Assembly (NCBI GenBank): GCA_002724315.1
Contig: PBOJ01000095.1
Coordinates: 1 to 37,321 of the forward strand
DNA from: Planctomycetaceae bacterium
Lineage (GTDB): Bacteria > Planctomycetota > Planctomycetia > Planctomycetales > Planctomycetaceae
Direction: 5' to 3'
Length of the DNA stretch: 37,321 bases
Numbering within the stretch: position 1 is the first letter of the stretch; every line of letters starts with the position of its first letter. Below are positions 26,501 to 33,394 of the stretch, in pieces. The notes below the pieces were generated by a model, which worked only from the letters and a program-made list of their open reading frames with translations, did not search any database and was not told where the DNA came from. A program made the translations under genes and the position numbers.

Positions 26501-26777
26501 CACGCGTACCTGGGGTGGAGAGATCTGGTTGAGCATCAACAACCGGCTGGTCGATCGTGGTTATGCCTCGGCAGCCCAGACGGGTGTCTACGGCCCCGAA
26601 AGGGAGTGGTTGATCGAAGGTCACGGCGTGGATCCGGACGTGGTTGTTGACAACCTGCCTCACGCGACGTTTCGCGGTGGTGACGCCCAATTGGACGCCG
26701 CCGTCAAGCACCTGCTGGAGAAGATCAAGAAGGATCCTCGTCCGGTGCCCAGGCCACCCAAATACCGCAAGCGGTGA
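23541..26777 (+). CDS. Secreted tricorn-type S41 protease with propeller and PDZ domains
   Basis: The product is 1078 residues with a signal peptide (MALVWLMVAGLSADSVEAAG). Domains: tricorn propellers (about 25-670, with TYPRISPDGRLVAFSA and SPTWSSDGRFLYFLSDRN), the C1 segment with His742 (GELEALHIYVRGG), PDZ (about 770-870), and the C-terminal S41 core with nucleophile Ser968 and Asp969 in KTASDGEAF and Glu1026 in IEGHGVDPD. These match Ser965, Asp966, Glu1023 and His746 of archaeal tricorn. The residue before His742 is Leu where tricorn has a catalytic-tetrad Ser. It probably cuts exported or imported peptides in the periplasm, perhaps followed by other peptidases such as the M16 and M20 enzymes nearby. 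The ATG at 23541 directly precedes the leader. Confidence 0.93.
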   Translation: MTLRMALVWLMVAGLSADSVEAAGLRGYFRYPSVHDQTVVFTAEGDLWTVSLAGGRAARLTTHLAQETYPRISPDGRLVAFSAAYEGAREIYVMPLAGGRPRRLTFDGESSRVVGWAPDGRVAYATRHYSTLPNTQMVLVHPETLDIERVPLEQASQAAWGADGKTLFFTRLSKQGSSTKRYKGGTAETLWRFGPKTPEAIPLTANYTGTSRDPMVWNGRLYFASDRDGTMNLWVMDTNGTAKPQQLTRHRGFDVLRPALSEGRIVYQWGADLRVYDIGEETDRKIGITLPSDFDQTREKWIEKPIEYLTALDLSPDGDRVAVTTRGNVFILPTKPGRRIHLTRNPGTRYRGARFSADGKSLVALSDATGEFEFYRLPANGIDPAKKLSADGKVFRYFPVPSPDGKFVAYRDKNYELWLLDVAGGKSRRIARSENYNFSWLSWSPDSRWLAYVVAAENSNDRIHLHDVKKMVDSPVTSDRYDSYSPTWSSDGRFLYFLSDRNFESLVTSPWGPRQPEPFFDRTTQIFELSLVKKQRSPFQPKEDLGEDRPEDAKSKTQKADTKPLRLDLDGIAARISLVPVPAGNYTTLSATDKHLYFVSRSTTKKRTRTLQAIRRDAEAKPVTVLSDIKSFRVSGNRKKVLVHKDDNLHVFDASGSAPKSLSKSRVSLSGWRMSVDPTTEWRQMFVDAWRMERDYFYDPNLHGVDWKEVLERHLPLVDRVTDRAELNDLISQMVGELEALHIYVRGGDHRDADDGVSIGQLGAVLRRDADRGGYVVEHVYRTDPDLPDQVSPLSKPGVEVEAGAVIESIDGVSTLSVDHINVLLRNKSGRKVLCSVRDPRAKAPRRVIVEPVSSSRAADLRYDQWEYTRRLAVEKSGKGKVGYVHLRAMGRTNIAEWARHYYPVFQRQGLVIDVRHNRGGNIDSWILEKLLRKAWFYWKPRVGKPYWNMQYAFRGHLVVLCNEKTASDGEAFTEGFRRLGMGRVIGTRTWGGEIWLSINNRLVDRGYASAAQTGVYGPEREWLIEGHGVDPDVVVDNLPHATFRGGDAQLDAAVKHLLEKIKKDPRPVPRPPKYRKR

Positions 26778-26848
26778 CGCTGGGAATCTCGACCCTGCTC
26801 GTGCTACGTTGACCGACTCCAGATCGACTCCTCTTGAAAATCATTACG

Positions 26849-27850
26849 ATGGACACGCTCGACCAGGGTTCCGGCAAGCTCTTCACCGATCCGTCGTCGA
26901 TCGCCGCTCGGGCTGACTTTCAGCAGAAGTCCCGCGCGATGACCGACAAGGTGACGACGGTCTCGGATGCGGTCGGCCGGCTGCTCGGTGATGGAGATTA
27001 TCTGGCCATCGGAGGTTTCGGCGGCGACCGGATTCCGACTGCGGTGATCCACGAGGTCATCCGGCAGAACAAGCAGGACCTCGGATTTGCCGGACACACC
27101 TCCACCCACGACTTCCAGGTCTTGTGCGCCGGCAACCTGATGGGACGCGGCCAGGTGCTGGCCCGGGTCGACATCGCTTACGTGGTGGGGTTGGAAGCCC
27201 GCGGGTTGTCTCGGCAGGCCCGCCGGGTGATGGAATCCGGTGAGGTCGAATTCACCGAGTGGAGCAACTACACGCTGGCCTTGCGGTTCCGGGCCGCAGC
27301 GATGGGCGTTCCCTTTCTGCCGGCTCACTCGGTGCTTGGCACCGACACGATGAAACACAGCGCCGCCAGAACGATTGTCTGCCCGTTCACCGACGAACCG
27401 ATGGTCGCCGTGCCGGCACTCTATCCCGACCTTGCCGTGATCCATGTCCACGAATCCGACCCGTTCGGCAATTGCCGGATCGAGGGGATCAGCGTGGCCG
27501 ACCTCGACGTGGCCCGATCGGCCAAGCGATTGATCATCACCTGCGAGCGGGTGATCAGCAACGACGAGATCCGCTCCAACCCGACGCGAACAGCCATTCC
27601 TTATTACTGCGTGGATGCCGTCTGCGAGGTGCCGCTGGGAAGCTATCCCGGCAACATGCCCTACGAGTACTACTCGGACGAAGAACACATCAGGCAGTGG
27701 CTGGCGGTTGAAGAGGACCTGGACGAATACCGGCGGTTCCTGGATCACCACATCTTTGAGGTCTCCGATCACCAGGAATACGTCCGCCGGGCCGGTGGCC
27801 TCGACCGGCTCGAGGAACTCCGTCGCCTTGAGTTCATGGAAACTTCCTAG
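26849..27850 (+). CDS. CoA-transferase subunit A (glutaconate CoA-transferase type)
   Basis: The product is 333 residues from the ATG at 26849; a TTG 15 bases earlier is possible. TTVSDAVGRLLGDGDYLAIG, then GGFGGDRIPTAVIHEVIRQ, is the SPxGxGxP-like opening of family I CoA-transferase alpha subunits. VARSAKRLIITCERVISNDE and IPYYCVDAVCEVPLGSYPGN are typical of GctA/IpdA-like members, with a C-terminal AEELDEYRRFLD-like helix. It binds CoA and forms a heteromer with the next gene's product (28-base gap). The acyl substrate is not determinable: glutaconate, 3-oxoacids and steroid-ring fragments are all known in the group. No steroid genes lie nearby. Confidence 0.9.
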   Translation: MDTLDQGSGKLFTDPSSIAARADFQQKSRAMTDKVTTVSDAVGRLLGDGDYLAIGGFGGDRIPTAVIHEVIRQNKQDLGFAGHTSTHDFQVLCAGNLMGRGQVLARVDIAYVVGLEARGLSRQARRVMESGEVEFTEWSNYTLALRFRAAAMGVPFLPAHSVLGTDTMKHSAARTIVCPFTDEPMVAVPALYPDLAVIHVHESDPFGNCRIEGISVADLDVARSAKRLIITCERVISNDEIRSNPTRTAIPYYCVDAVCEVPLGSYPGNMPYEYYSDEEHIRQWLAVEEDLDEYRRFLDHHIFEVSDHQEYVRRAGGLDRLEELRRLEFMETS

Positions 27851-27878
27851 TTCCCCCAATTCCCGATCTCCGTACACC

Positions 27879-28661
27879 ATGTCCGACTCGCCAACCGACT
27901 ACAACGCGATGGAGCTGATGGTGACCTGTGCGTCCCGTCTGCTTGAGAATGGCCGCACGGTGGCCGTGGGGACGGGAGTGCCCTGCTCGGCGGCAATGCT
28001 GGCCCAGAGACTTCACGCGCCGGACCTGACGGTGTTCTTCGAGGCTGGTGGCGTGGCACCGCAGTTGCCGACGATGCCGATCAGTGTCGGGGACTCGCGG
28101 ACGTTCTACCGTGGACTGATGGCGACCAGCATGTGCGAGGTGATGGAGACCTGCCAGCGGGGGCTGATGGACTACACGTTCCTGGGCGGGGCCCAGATCG
28201 ATCCCTACGGGAACCTCAACTCGACGATGATCGGCGACGACTACGCCAATCCGCGAGTGCGGTTCCCCGGCAGCGGCGGGGCCAACGACCTGGCGAGCCT
28301 GTGCTGGCGGACACTGGTGGTGACCAACCACGACCCCCGTCGGTTCGTGGAACAGCTCGATTTCATGACCACCCCCGGTTATCTCGACGGGCCAGGCGCC
28401 CGTGAGGCGGCCGGGTTGATGCCGGGAACCGGTCCATATCGAGTGATCACCGACCTGGCGATCCTGGGCTACCACGACCAGACCCGCCGGATGGAGGTGC
28501 TCAGCCTGCATCCGGGCGTGACACTTGAAGAGGTCCAGCAGCAGACCGGCTTCGAAATTGGAGCGGCATCCGAGTTGATCGGGACCGATCCGCCCAGTGA
28601 GCAGGAGTTGCGGGTCCTCCGCGAGGAAGTGGATCCGCACGGATATGTCATCGGACGATGA
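27879..28661 (+). CDS. CoA-transferase subunit B (glutaconate CoA-transferase type)
   Basis: The product is 260 residues from the ATG at 27879; the frame is open further upstream, but there it overlaps subunit A and has no family similarity. Glu55 in TVFFEAGGVAP lies where the catalytic glutamate of GctB (Glu54) that carries the acyl/CoA thioester lies, so the enzyme should be active. Other landmarks are YTFLGGAQIDPYGNLNSTMI and FPGSGGANDLASL, the glycine-rich oxyanion region. It works with subunit A in the cytoplasm. The sialidase-like gene follows at once. Confidence 0.9.
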   Translation: MSDSPTDYNAMELMVTCASRLLENGRTVAVGTGVPCSAAMLAQRLHAPDLTVFFEAGGVAPQLPTMPISVGDSRTFYRGLMATSMCEVMETCQRGLMDYTFLGGAQIDPYGNLNSTMIGDDYANPRVRFPGSGGANDLASLCWRTLVVTNHDPRRFVEQLDFMTTPGYLDGPGAREAAGLMPGTGPYRVITDLAILGYHDQTRRMEVLSLHPGVTLEEVQQQTGFEIGAASELIGTDPPSEQELRVLREEVDPHGYVIGR

Positions 28662-28690
28662 CCGACGAAGGGCAACGGGAGAAACCGAAC

Positions 28691-29983
28691 ATGCACCGAC
28701 GTACGTTTACCGGATCGGCCCTGGGCATCATGGGGACGCTGGCTGTGGGTTCTGTGCCGCCGGCCGAGGGGGCACCGCCAAAGGGAAAGCCGCTGACCGC
28801 CGCCGGGATGGCTCGTGACAAGAAGAACGCGGTTCCTTATGCGAAGCCCAAGGGGCTGAGGAACGGGTTCGACAGTGTCGACATGAACGAGGTGATGGTC
28901 GTTCAGCAGCAACCGGCCGTCCGCGTGAAACTCGAGATGGCCGGCAAGCCCCAGGCCGCTCAGCTCGACGACGGGACGGTCATCGTCGCCGGTTTCATCG
29001 AGCCGCCGGTGCACAAGCAGTCCCGCTGCACATTGCAGTACTCCAGGGACAACGGCCGGACATTCGGCCAACCTGTCGTGCTCCAGATGCCGGGTCGCAC
29101 GGGGGGATTCCGTTGCCTGAAGGACGGCACGCTGATCCTGGGTCACACGGGCGGCATCAGCCGTTCGACCGACGCCGGCAAGACCTGGTCGACGTGGGCG
29201 ATCCCTGGGAACATCGTTCCCGGCACCGGTCGCCTGGGCCTGGGGGAATGTCATGGCCCGGTTGAACTCGACGACGGCACACTGGCCATGCACCTCTATC
29301 GTGTCGTCGGAGGCTACAAGTGGAATGCGTACCTGATCCGGTCGACCAATCGAGGCAAAACCTGGGGCGACCCGACACAGGTTCCGACCCGGACCGATTC
29401 GGATGAGATCAGCTACGAGTACCTGCCCGAGCAGAAGCGGATCTACGGTGTGACCCGTTCGAGTGCTGCCCAGATCCGACGGGTGAAGTCGTTTGCCGAC
29501 CAGGTGCCGGGTGGCAAGAACGCCCCGCTGGGTTCCGAAGCCGGTGACGCGGCTTTCCAGTTCCATTCCGACGACGCGGGACGGACCTGGACCGACCCGG
29601 TTCCCACTGGCCTGGGTGTCCTGCAGGCGGCCGGAGCCTACCCGATGAAGCTGGCCGACGGACGGATGATCCTGCTGTATGGCAACCGGCAGTTCCCCTA
29701 CGGGACGCAAGCCGTCGGCAGCCATGACAACGGCAAGACCTGGGCCCTGGACCAGCCGATCATTCTCTCGTGGCACAGTTGGTCGGGTTACTGCGGGCAC
29801 CCCCGCAGCGTGCAACTGCATGACGGCACGATGGTCACCGGTTACTACACGCACCGGATCGACAATCCCGGTGACGGGCCGGTCGATCCCGGCCGAGGTG
29901 CCCCGCCGCCGAACCACAACCGGCAGGACACCGGCGAGATTGTTCGTTGGCGAGTGCCGGACGCCTGGCCGGCAAAGTCCTGA
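28691..29983 (+). CDS. Tat-exported BNR/sialidase-like six-bladed propeller protein
   Basis: The product is 430 residues from the ATG at 28691, chosen because GGGAG lies 9 bases upstream and it starts with a Tat leader (HRRTFTGSALGIMGTLAVG). The ATG at 28658 overlaps the previous stop as ATGA and would add 11 residues. Five Asp boxes are present: SRDNGRTF (118), STDAGKTW (159), STNRGKTW (218), SDDAGRTW (293) and SHDNGKTW (344). This is the sialidase/neuraminidase propeller. I cannot identify a secure Arg triad or Tyr nucleophile, so hydrolysis of sialosides is not shown. It is convergent with the cyclophilin-like gene, with 3 bases between the stops. Confidence 0.88.
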   Translation: MHRRTFTGSALGIMGTLAVGSVPPAEGAPPKGKPLTAAGMARDKKNAVPYAKPKGLRNGFDSVDMNEVMVVQQQPAVRVKLEMAGKPQAAQLDDGTVIVAGFIEPPVHKQSRCTLQYSRDNGRTFGQPVVLQMPGRTGGFRCLKDGTLILGHTGGISRSTDAGKTWSTWAIPGNIVPGTGRLGLGECHGPVELDDGTLAMHLYRVVGGYKWNAYLIRSTNRGKTWGDPTQVPTRTDSDEISYEYLPEQKRIYGVTRSSAAQIRRVKSFADQVPGGKNAPLGSEAGDAAFQFHSDDAGRTWTDPVPTGLGVLQAAGAYPMKLADGRMILLYGNRQFPYGTQAVGSHDNGKTWALDQPIILSWHSWSGYCGHPRSVQLHDGTMVTGYYTHRIDNPGDGPVDPGRGAPPPNHNRQDTGEIVRWRVPDAWPAKS

Positions 29984-29986
29984 TCG

Positions 29987-30361
29987 TCACATCGCCTCGA
30001 TTACGATCGGCTCGCTGCCGTCCAGTTCCGACAATTCCGAGCAATCCTCGTTGATGTGACCGATCGGGTTGACCGGGCTGGCGGCCCGGGGTTCGCTGCC
30101 GAAGGAGGCCGGGGTCGGCCCGAAGAAGATGCAGAATGCCGTCCCGGGTGGCCAGTAGGCCAGTTCCCCGACGGCCATCTCGGATCGGGCGTCATCGGCT
30201 TCGGTCTGCTGCACGTCGATCCGGAAGTAGTATTCCTCGCCCCACCGGTTGCCCAGGCCCTCGATGGGCAATGCGTCGTAGATGGCCTGGGCGGTCTCGG
30301 ATTCGTTCAGCTGGGCCTCGTACTCGAGGTCGCCGACTCGCAGTCGGATCAGGTGCGACAT
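29987..30361 (-). CDS. Cyclophilin-like fold protein (PF04126/TM1367 type)
   Basis: The product is 124 residues from the ATG at 30361; longer open frame upstream has no family similarity. LNESETAQAIYDALPIEG, NRWGEEYYFRIDV, VGELAYWPPGTAFCIFFGP and ASPVNPIGHI match the small cyclophilin-like family first seen in Thermotoga TM1367. No prolyl isomerase activity has been assigned to this group as far as I know. It is cytoplasmic, with no leader. The acidic C-terminal tail (EDCSELSELDGSEP) is an extra beyond the core. It is divergent from the second PSD1 gene across 170 bases. Confidence 0.87.
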   Translation of the reverse strand: MSHLIRLRVGDLEYEAQLNESETAQAIYDALPIEGLGNRWGEEYYFRIDVQQTEADDARSEMAVGELAYWPPGTAFCIFFGPTPASFGSEPRAASPVNPIGHINEDCSELSELDGSEPIVIEAM

Positions 30362-30491
30362 GATGAGCAGTCCCGAGATGGAGCAGGTTGGAATCAGGAT
30401 GCGAGGTCGACAGGCAACATTCAAGTGACCCGGCCGTTGGAGGGTCTCGCATTGATGTCCTTCCCACAGGTCACGAGAATTGAATGCACAG

Positions 30492-30508
30492 CCGAGAGAA
30501 TCTCTCGG
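30492..30508. promoter_or_regulatory. Perfect palindrome ahead of the second PSD1 gene
   Basis: CCGAGAGA, A, TCTCTCGG form an 8+1+8 perfect inverted repeat 23 bases before ATG 30532, in the divergent spacer with the cyclophilin-like gene. As DNA it fits an operator for a dimeric regulator; as RNA it could give CCGAG/CTCGG with a 7-base loop near the start codon. Confidence 0.45.
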
Positions 30509-30531
30509 GACCGTGCGGAGAGAGACCGGAA

Positions 30532-33345
30532 ATGCCAAGGCTGAGCAGCATGTTGAGACCTCGAGAGATGATGGCCGTCGCGTTGGCGATCGGCGTTGTT
30601 GGTGGTGCGATCGTCTCGGCTGCTGAACCTGTGACGTTCGAGAAGCACGTCCGCCCCATCCTCAAGACTCACTGCTTCCTCTGCCACGGCGAGTCCGGCG
30701 TGGCCAAGGGAAAACTCGACCTCCGGCTCAGACGATGGCTCGTTCGTGGAGGAGAATCCGGAGCGGCGATTGTCGCGGGACAGCCGGACGAGTCGTACTT
30801 GGTGGATCGGATTGCCCTGGGCGAGATGCCGCCGGGAGAGAAGCGTCTGGCGGCAGAGGAGATCGAAGTGATCCGGAAGTGGATTGCCGCCGGGGCCGTC
30901 ACGGCTCGGCCCGAACCGGAGACGATCGAGGGCGGCAATTACCTCTCTGAGGAAGACCGGAGCTTCTGGTCGTTCCAGCCTGTGCGACGTCCCGCAGTCC
31001 CAGCGATCCGCAATTCTCACCAGCTTCGCACGCCGATAGACGCGTTTTTGCTCAAACGGCTCGAAGAACGGGGATTGTCAATGTCCGATCCGGCCACCCG
31101 GGCCGTACTGATCCGACGGGTGACATTCGACCTGGTCGGCCTGCCGCCGACGCCCGAACAGGTGCGACAGTTTGTCGAAGACCAGGAACCGGGGGCTTGG
31201 CAGCGGCTGGTCCAGCGGTTGATGGCGTCGCCACGGTACGGCGAACGCTGGGGCCGCCACTGGCTCGATGCGGCCGGTTACGCCGATTCGGAAGGCTACA
31301 GCGACGAAGATCGCATTCGTCCGTCTGCGTTTCGCTTTCGGGATTACGTGATTCGCTCGTTCAACGAAGATCGGCCGTTCGACAAGTTCGTCGTGCAGCA
31401 ATTGGCCGGCGACGAACTGGTACCGCCGCCGGGTCAAACGTTGAGTCCTGAACAGATCGAGGCGCTGGCGGCGACCGGTTTCCTGAGAATGGCTCCCGAC
31501 GGCACCGGGTCCGGCGGGGTCGTTGCCGTGGTGGCTCGCAACGAGGTTGTTGCTGACACGATCCGTATTGTCTCCACGTCACTGCTGGGACTGACGGTCG
31601 GCTGTGCTCGGTGCCACGACCATCGCTACGATCCGATCAGCCAGGCGGATTATTACCGCATCCGGGCGATCTTCGAACCGGCTCTTGATCCGAAGAACTG
31701 GCGGACACCCGACGGCCGCAAGTTGTCGCTCTACACCGATTCCGACAGGGCGGAGAAGAAGCGGATCGAGGCTGAAGCGGTGAAGGTCGACCAGGAGAAG
31801 AAGAAGAAAACCGAGTTCTACATCACCAGGACGCTTGAGGAAGAGCTGCTGCTGGTTCCCGAGGGGGTCCGCAAGCCGCTGCGGACGGCCTACAGGTTGG
31901 CGTCGGGCAAGCGCAGTGACGAGCAGAAGACGCTGCTGAAAAAGTATCCCAGCGTGGCCAACATCAGTGCCGGGTCGTTGTACCTCTATGACCGACGTCG
32001 CGACGTGCGGGCCGGAAAGCTGGACGCCGAGCGGAAGCAGAAGGAAAAGAGGTTCCTGGCAGAAACCCGGAAGGCGAATCCCGGTGTGAAGGTCACGGCC
32101 GCCAACCTGGCGAAACTCAATCCCAGGGCCGCTGCTGAACTCGAGGCCGACCGCAAGACTGCCATCCGGTTGCGATCCGAAAAGGCCGCCGCCGACCTGA
32201 AGACGTTCGCGGCTCGGGCGGAGGAGATCCGGGCCCGGATTCCGAGCGAGGGTTTCCTGAGGGCATTGACCGAGGTGCCCGGCAAGGTGCCGGCGACGTT
32301 TGTCTTTTATCGAGGGGATCACCAGCAGCCCCAGCAGAAGGTCGAGCCTGGTGAACTGTCGGTCGTGAACCTTCACGCACCGGTGAAGTTGCCGGTCAAC
32401 GACAAGGCCGTGCCGACGACGGGGCGGCGACTGGCCTATGCCCGTCACCTTGTCAGCGGGCGTCATCCACTGGTGGCACGCGTGATCGTCAATCGGATCT
32501 GGATGCACCACTTCGGCCGTGGGCTGGTTTCCTCCCCCGGTGATTTCGGAGTGCTGGGTGAACGGCCCACTCACCCCGGATTGCTCGACTGGCTGGCCGA
32601 CGAATTCGTTCGCAGCGGATGGCAGATCAAGCGGTTGCACCGGCTGATCCTCGACTCGTGGGCCTTTCGCCAGTCGTCGAGCCGAACGCTCGAACTGGAT
32701 CGTATCGACCCGGACAACCTGCTGCTGGGCCGCATGTCGATCCGCCGGCTGGAATCCGAAGCTCTCCGAGACGCGATCCTGGCCATTTCGGGATCGATGA
32801 ACCCGGGGATGTACGGTGAGCCGGTCTCGGTAATGGAAGACGCTGTCGGTCAGATCGTGCTTGGCAAGGAGAACCTGGATGGCGAACGCAAGCCGACCAA
32901 GACGATTGACCTGGAGGGCGAACAGTTCCGGCGAAGCCTGTACGTTCAGGTCCGTCGCACCCGGCCGCTGGGAGTTTTGGAGACATTCGATGTCCCGGTG
33001 ATGACACCGAACTGTTCGAAGCGGTCCTCGTCCAATGTCGCTCCCCAGTCACTGATGCTGATGAACAGCGATTTCGTGATCGAGTATTCCCAACGGCTGG
33101 CCAGGCGAGTCGAGACGGAGGCAGGGCCGGATCGACGTTCTCAGGTCCTGCGGGCGTGGCAATTGGCCTACGGTGTCGATCCCGACCCCGCGGTCGTCAG
33201 TGACCTGCTGGCATTCGTCGAACGGCAGTCGGAGGCCTTCGGCAAGGTGGTGGCCAAGAATGACGGAGCGACGCCGCCACAACGGGCCATGGCAAGTCTT
33301 TGCCAGGCATTGCTCAGCGCTAACCGGTTCCTGTACGTGGATTGA
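30532..33345 (+). CDS. PSCyt1/DUF1549/DUF1553 secreted cytochrome-like protein
   Basis: The product is 937 residues from the ATG at 30532 (GGAG about 10 bases upstream); ATG 30484 lies before the palindrome and is less likely. The signal segment is MMAVALAIGVVGGAIVSAAE. PSCyt1 has one CFLCHG site (Cys48, Cys51, His52) and EMPPGEKRL. DUF1549 covers about 166-385 (TPIDAFLLKRLEERG, GRHWLDAAGYADSEG, CARCHDHRYDPISQADYY). A long lysine/glutamate-rich, probably helical linker follows at about 405-585 in place of the LamG of the first copy. DUF1553 starts near 632 (RVIVNRIWMHHFGRGLVSSPG) and runs to the end. It pairs with the DUF1501 gene 49 bases downstream; a strong hairpin lies between them. Confidence 0.92.
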   Translation: MPRLSSMLRPREMMAVALAIGVVGGAIVSAAEPVTFEKHVRPILKTHCFLCHGESGVAKGKLDLRLRRWLVRGGESGAAIVAGQPDESYLVDRIALGEMPPGEKRLAAEEIEVIRKWIAAGAVTARPEPETIEGGNYLSEEDRSFWSFQPVRRPAVPAIRNSHQLRTPIDAFLLKRLEERGLSMSDPATRAVLIRRVTFDLVGLPPTPEQVRQFVEDQEPGAWQRLVQRLMASPRYGERWGRHWLDAAGYADSEGYSDEDRIRPSAFRFRDYVIRSFNEDRPFDKFVVQQLAGDELVPPPGQTLSPEQIEALAATGFLRMAPDGTGSGGVVAVVARNEVVADTIRIVSTSLLGLTVGCARCHDHRYDPISQADYYRIRAIFEPALDPKNWRTPDGRKLSLYTDSDRAEKKRIEAEAVKVDQEKKKKTEFYITRTLEEELLLVPEGVRKPLRTAYRLASGKRSDEQKTLLKKYPSVANISAGSLYLYDRRRDVRAGKLDAERKQKEKRFLAETRKANPGVKVTAANLAKLNPRAAAELEADRKTAIRLRSEKAAADLKTFAARAEEIRARIPSEGFLRALTEVPGKVPATFVFYRGDHQQPQQKVEPGELSVVNLHAPVKLPVNDKAVPTTGRRLAYARHLVSGRHPLVARVIVNRIWMHHFGRGLVSSPGDFGVLGERPTHPGLLDWLADEFVRSGWQIKRLHRLILDSWAFRQSSSRTLELDRIDPDNLLLGRMSIRRLESEALRDAILAISGSMNPGMYGEPVSVMEDAVGQIVLGKENLDGERKPTKTIDLEGEQFRRSLYVQVRRTRPLGVLETFDVPVMTPNCSKRSSSNVAPQSLMLMNSDFVIEYSQRLARRVETEAGPDRRSQVLRAWQLAYGVDPDPAVVSDLLAFVERQSEAFGKVVAKNDGATPPQRAMASLCQALLSANRFLYVD

Positions 33346-33353
33346 ACCATCTG

Positions 33354-33373
33354 GCGGTCGCGGGTGCGGCCGC
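33354..33373 (+). other. GC-rich intercistronic hairpin between PSD1 and DUF1501 genes
   Basis: GCGGTCGC (33354-33361) pairs with GCGGCCGC (33366-33373) over loop GGGT; all 8 pairs form, one of them G-U. It starts 8 bases after the PSD1 stop and ends 21 bases before the DUF1501 ATG. With no T-run it may act as a partial terminator or RNA-processing and stability element that sets the ratio of the two proteins. Confidence 0.4.
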
Positions 33374-33394
33374 ATCAATGCGAGGACACTCTGA

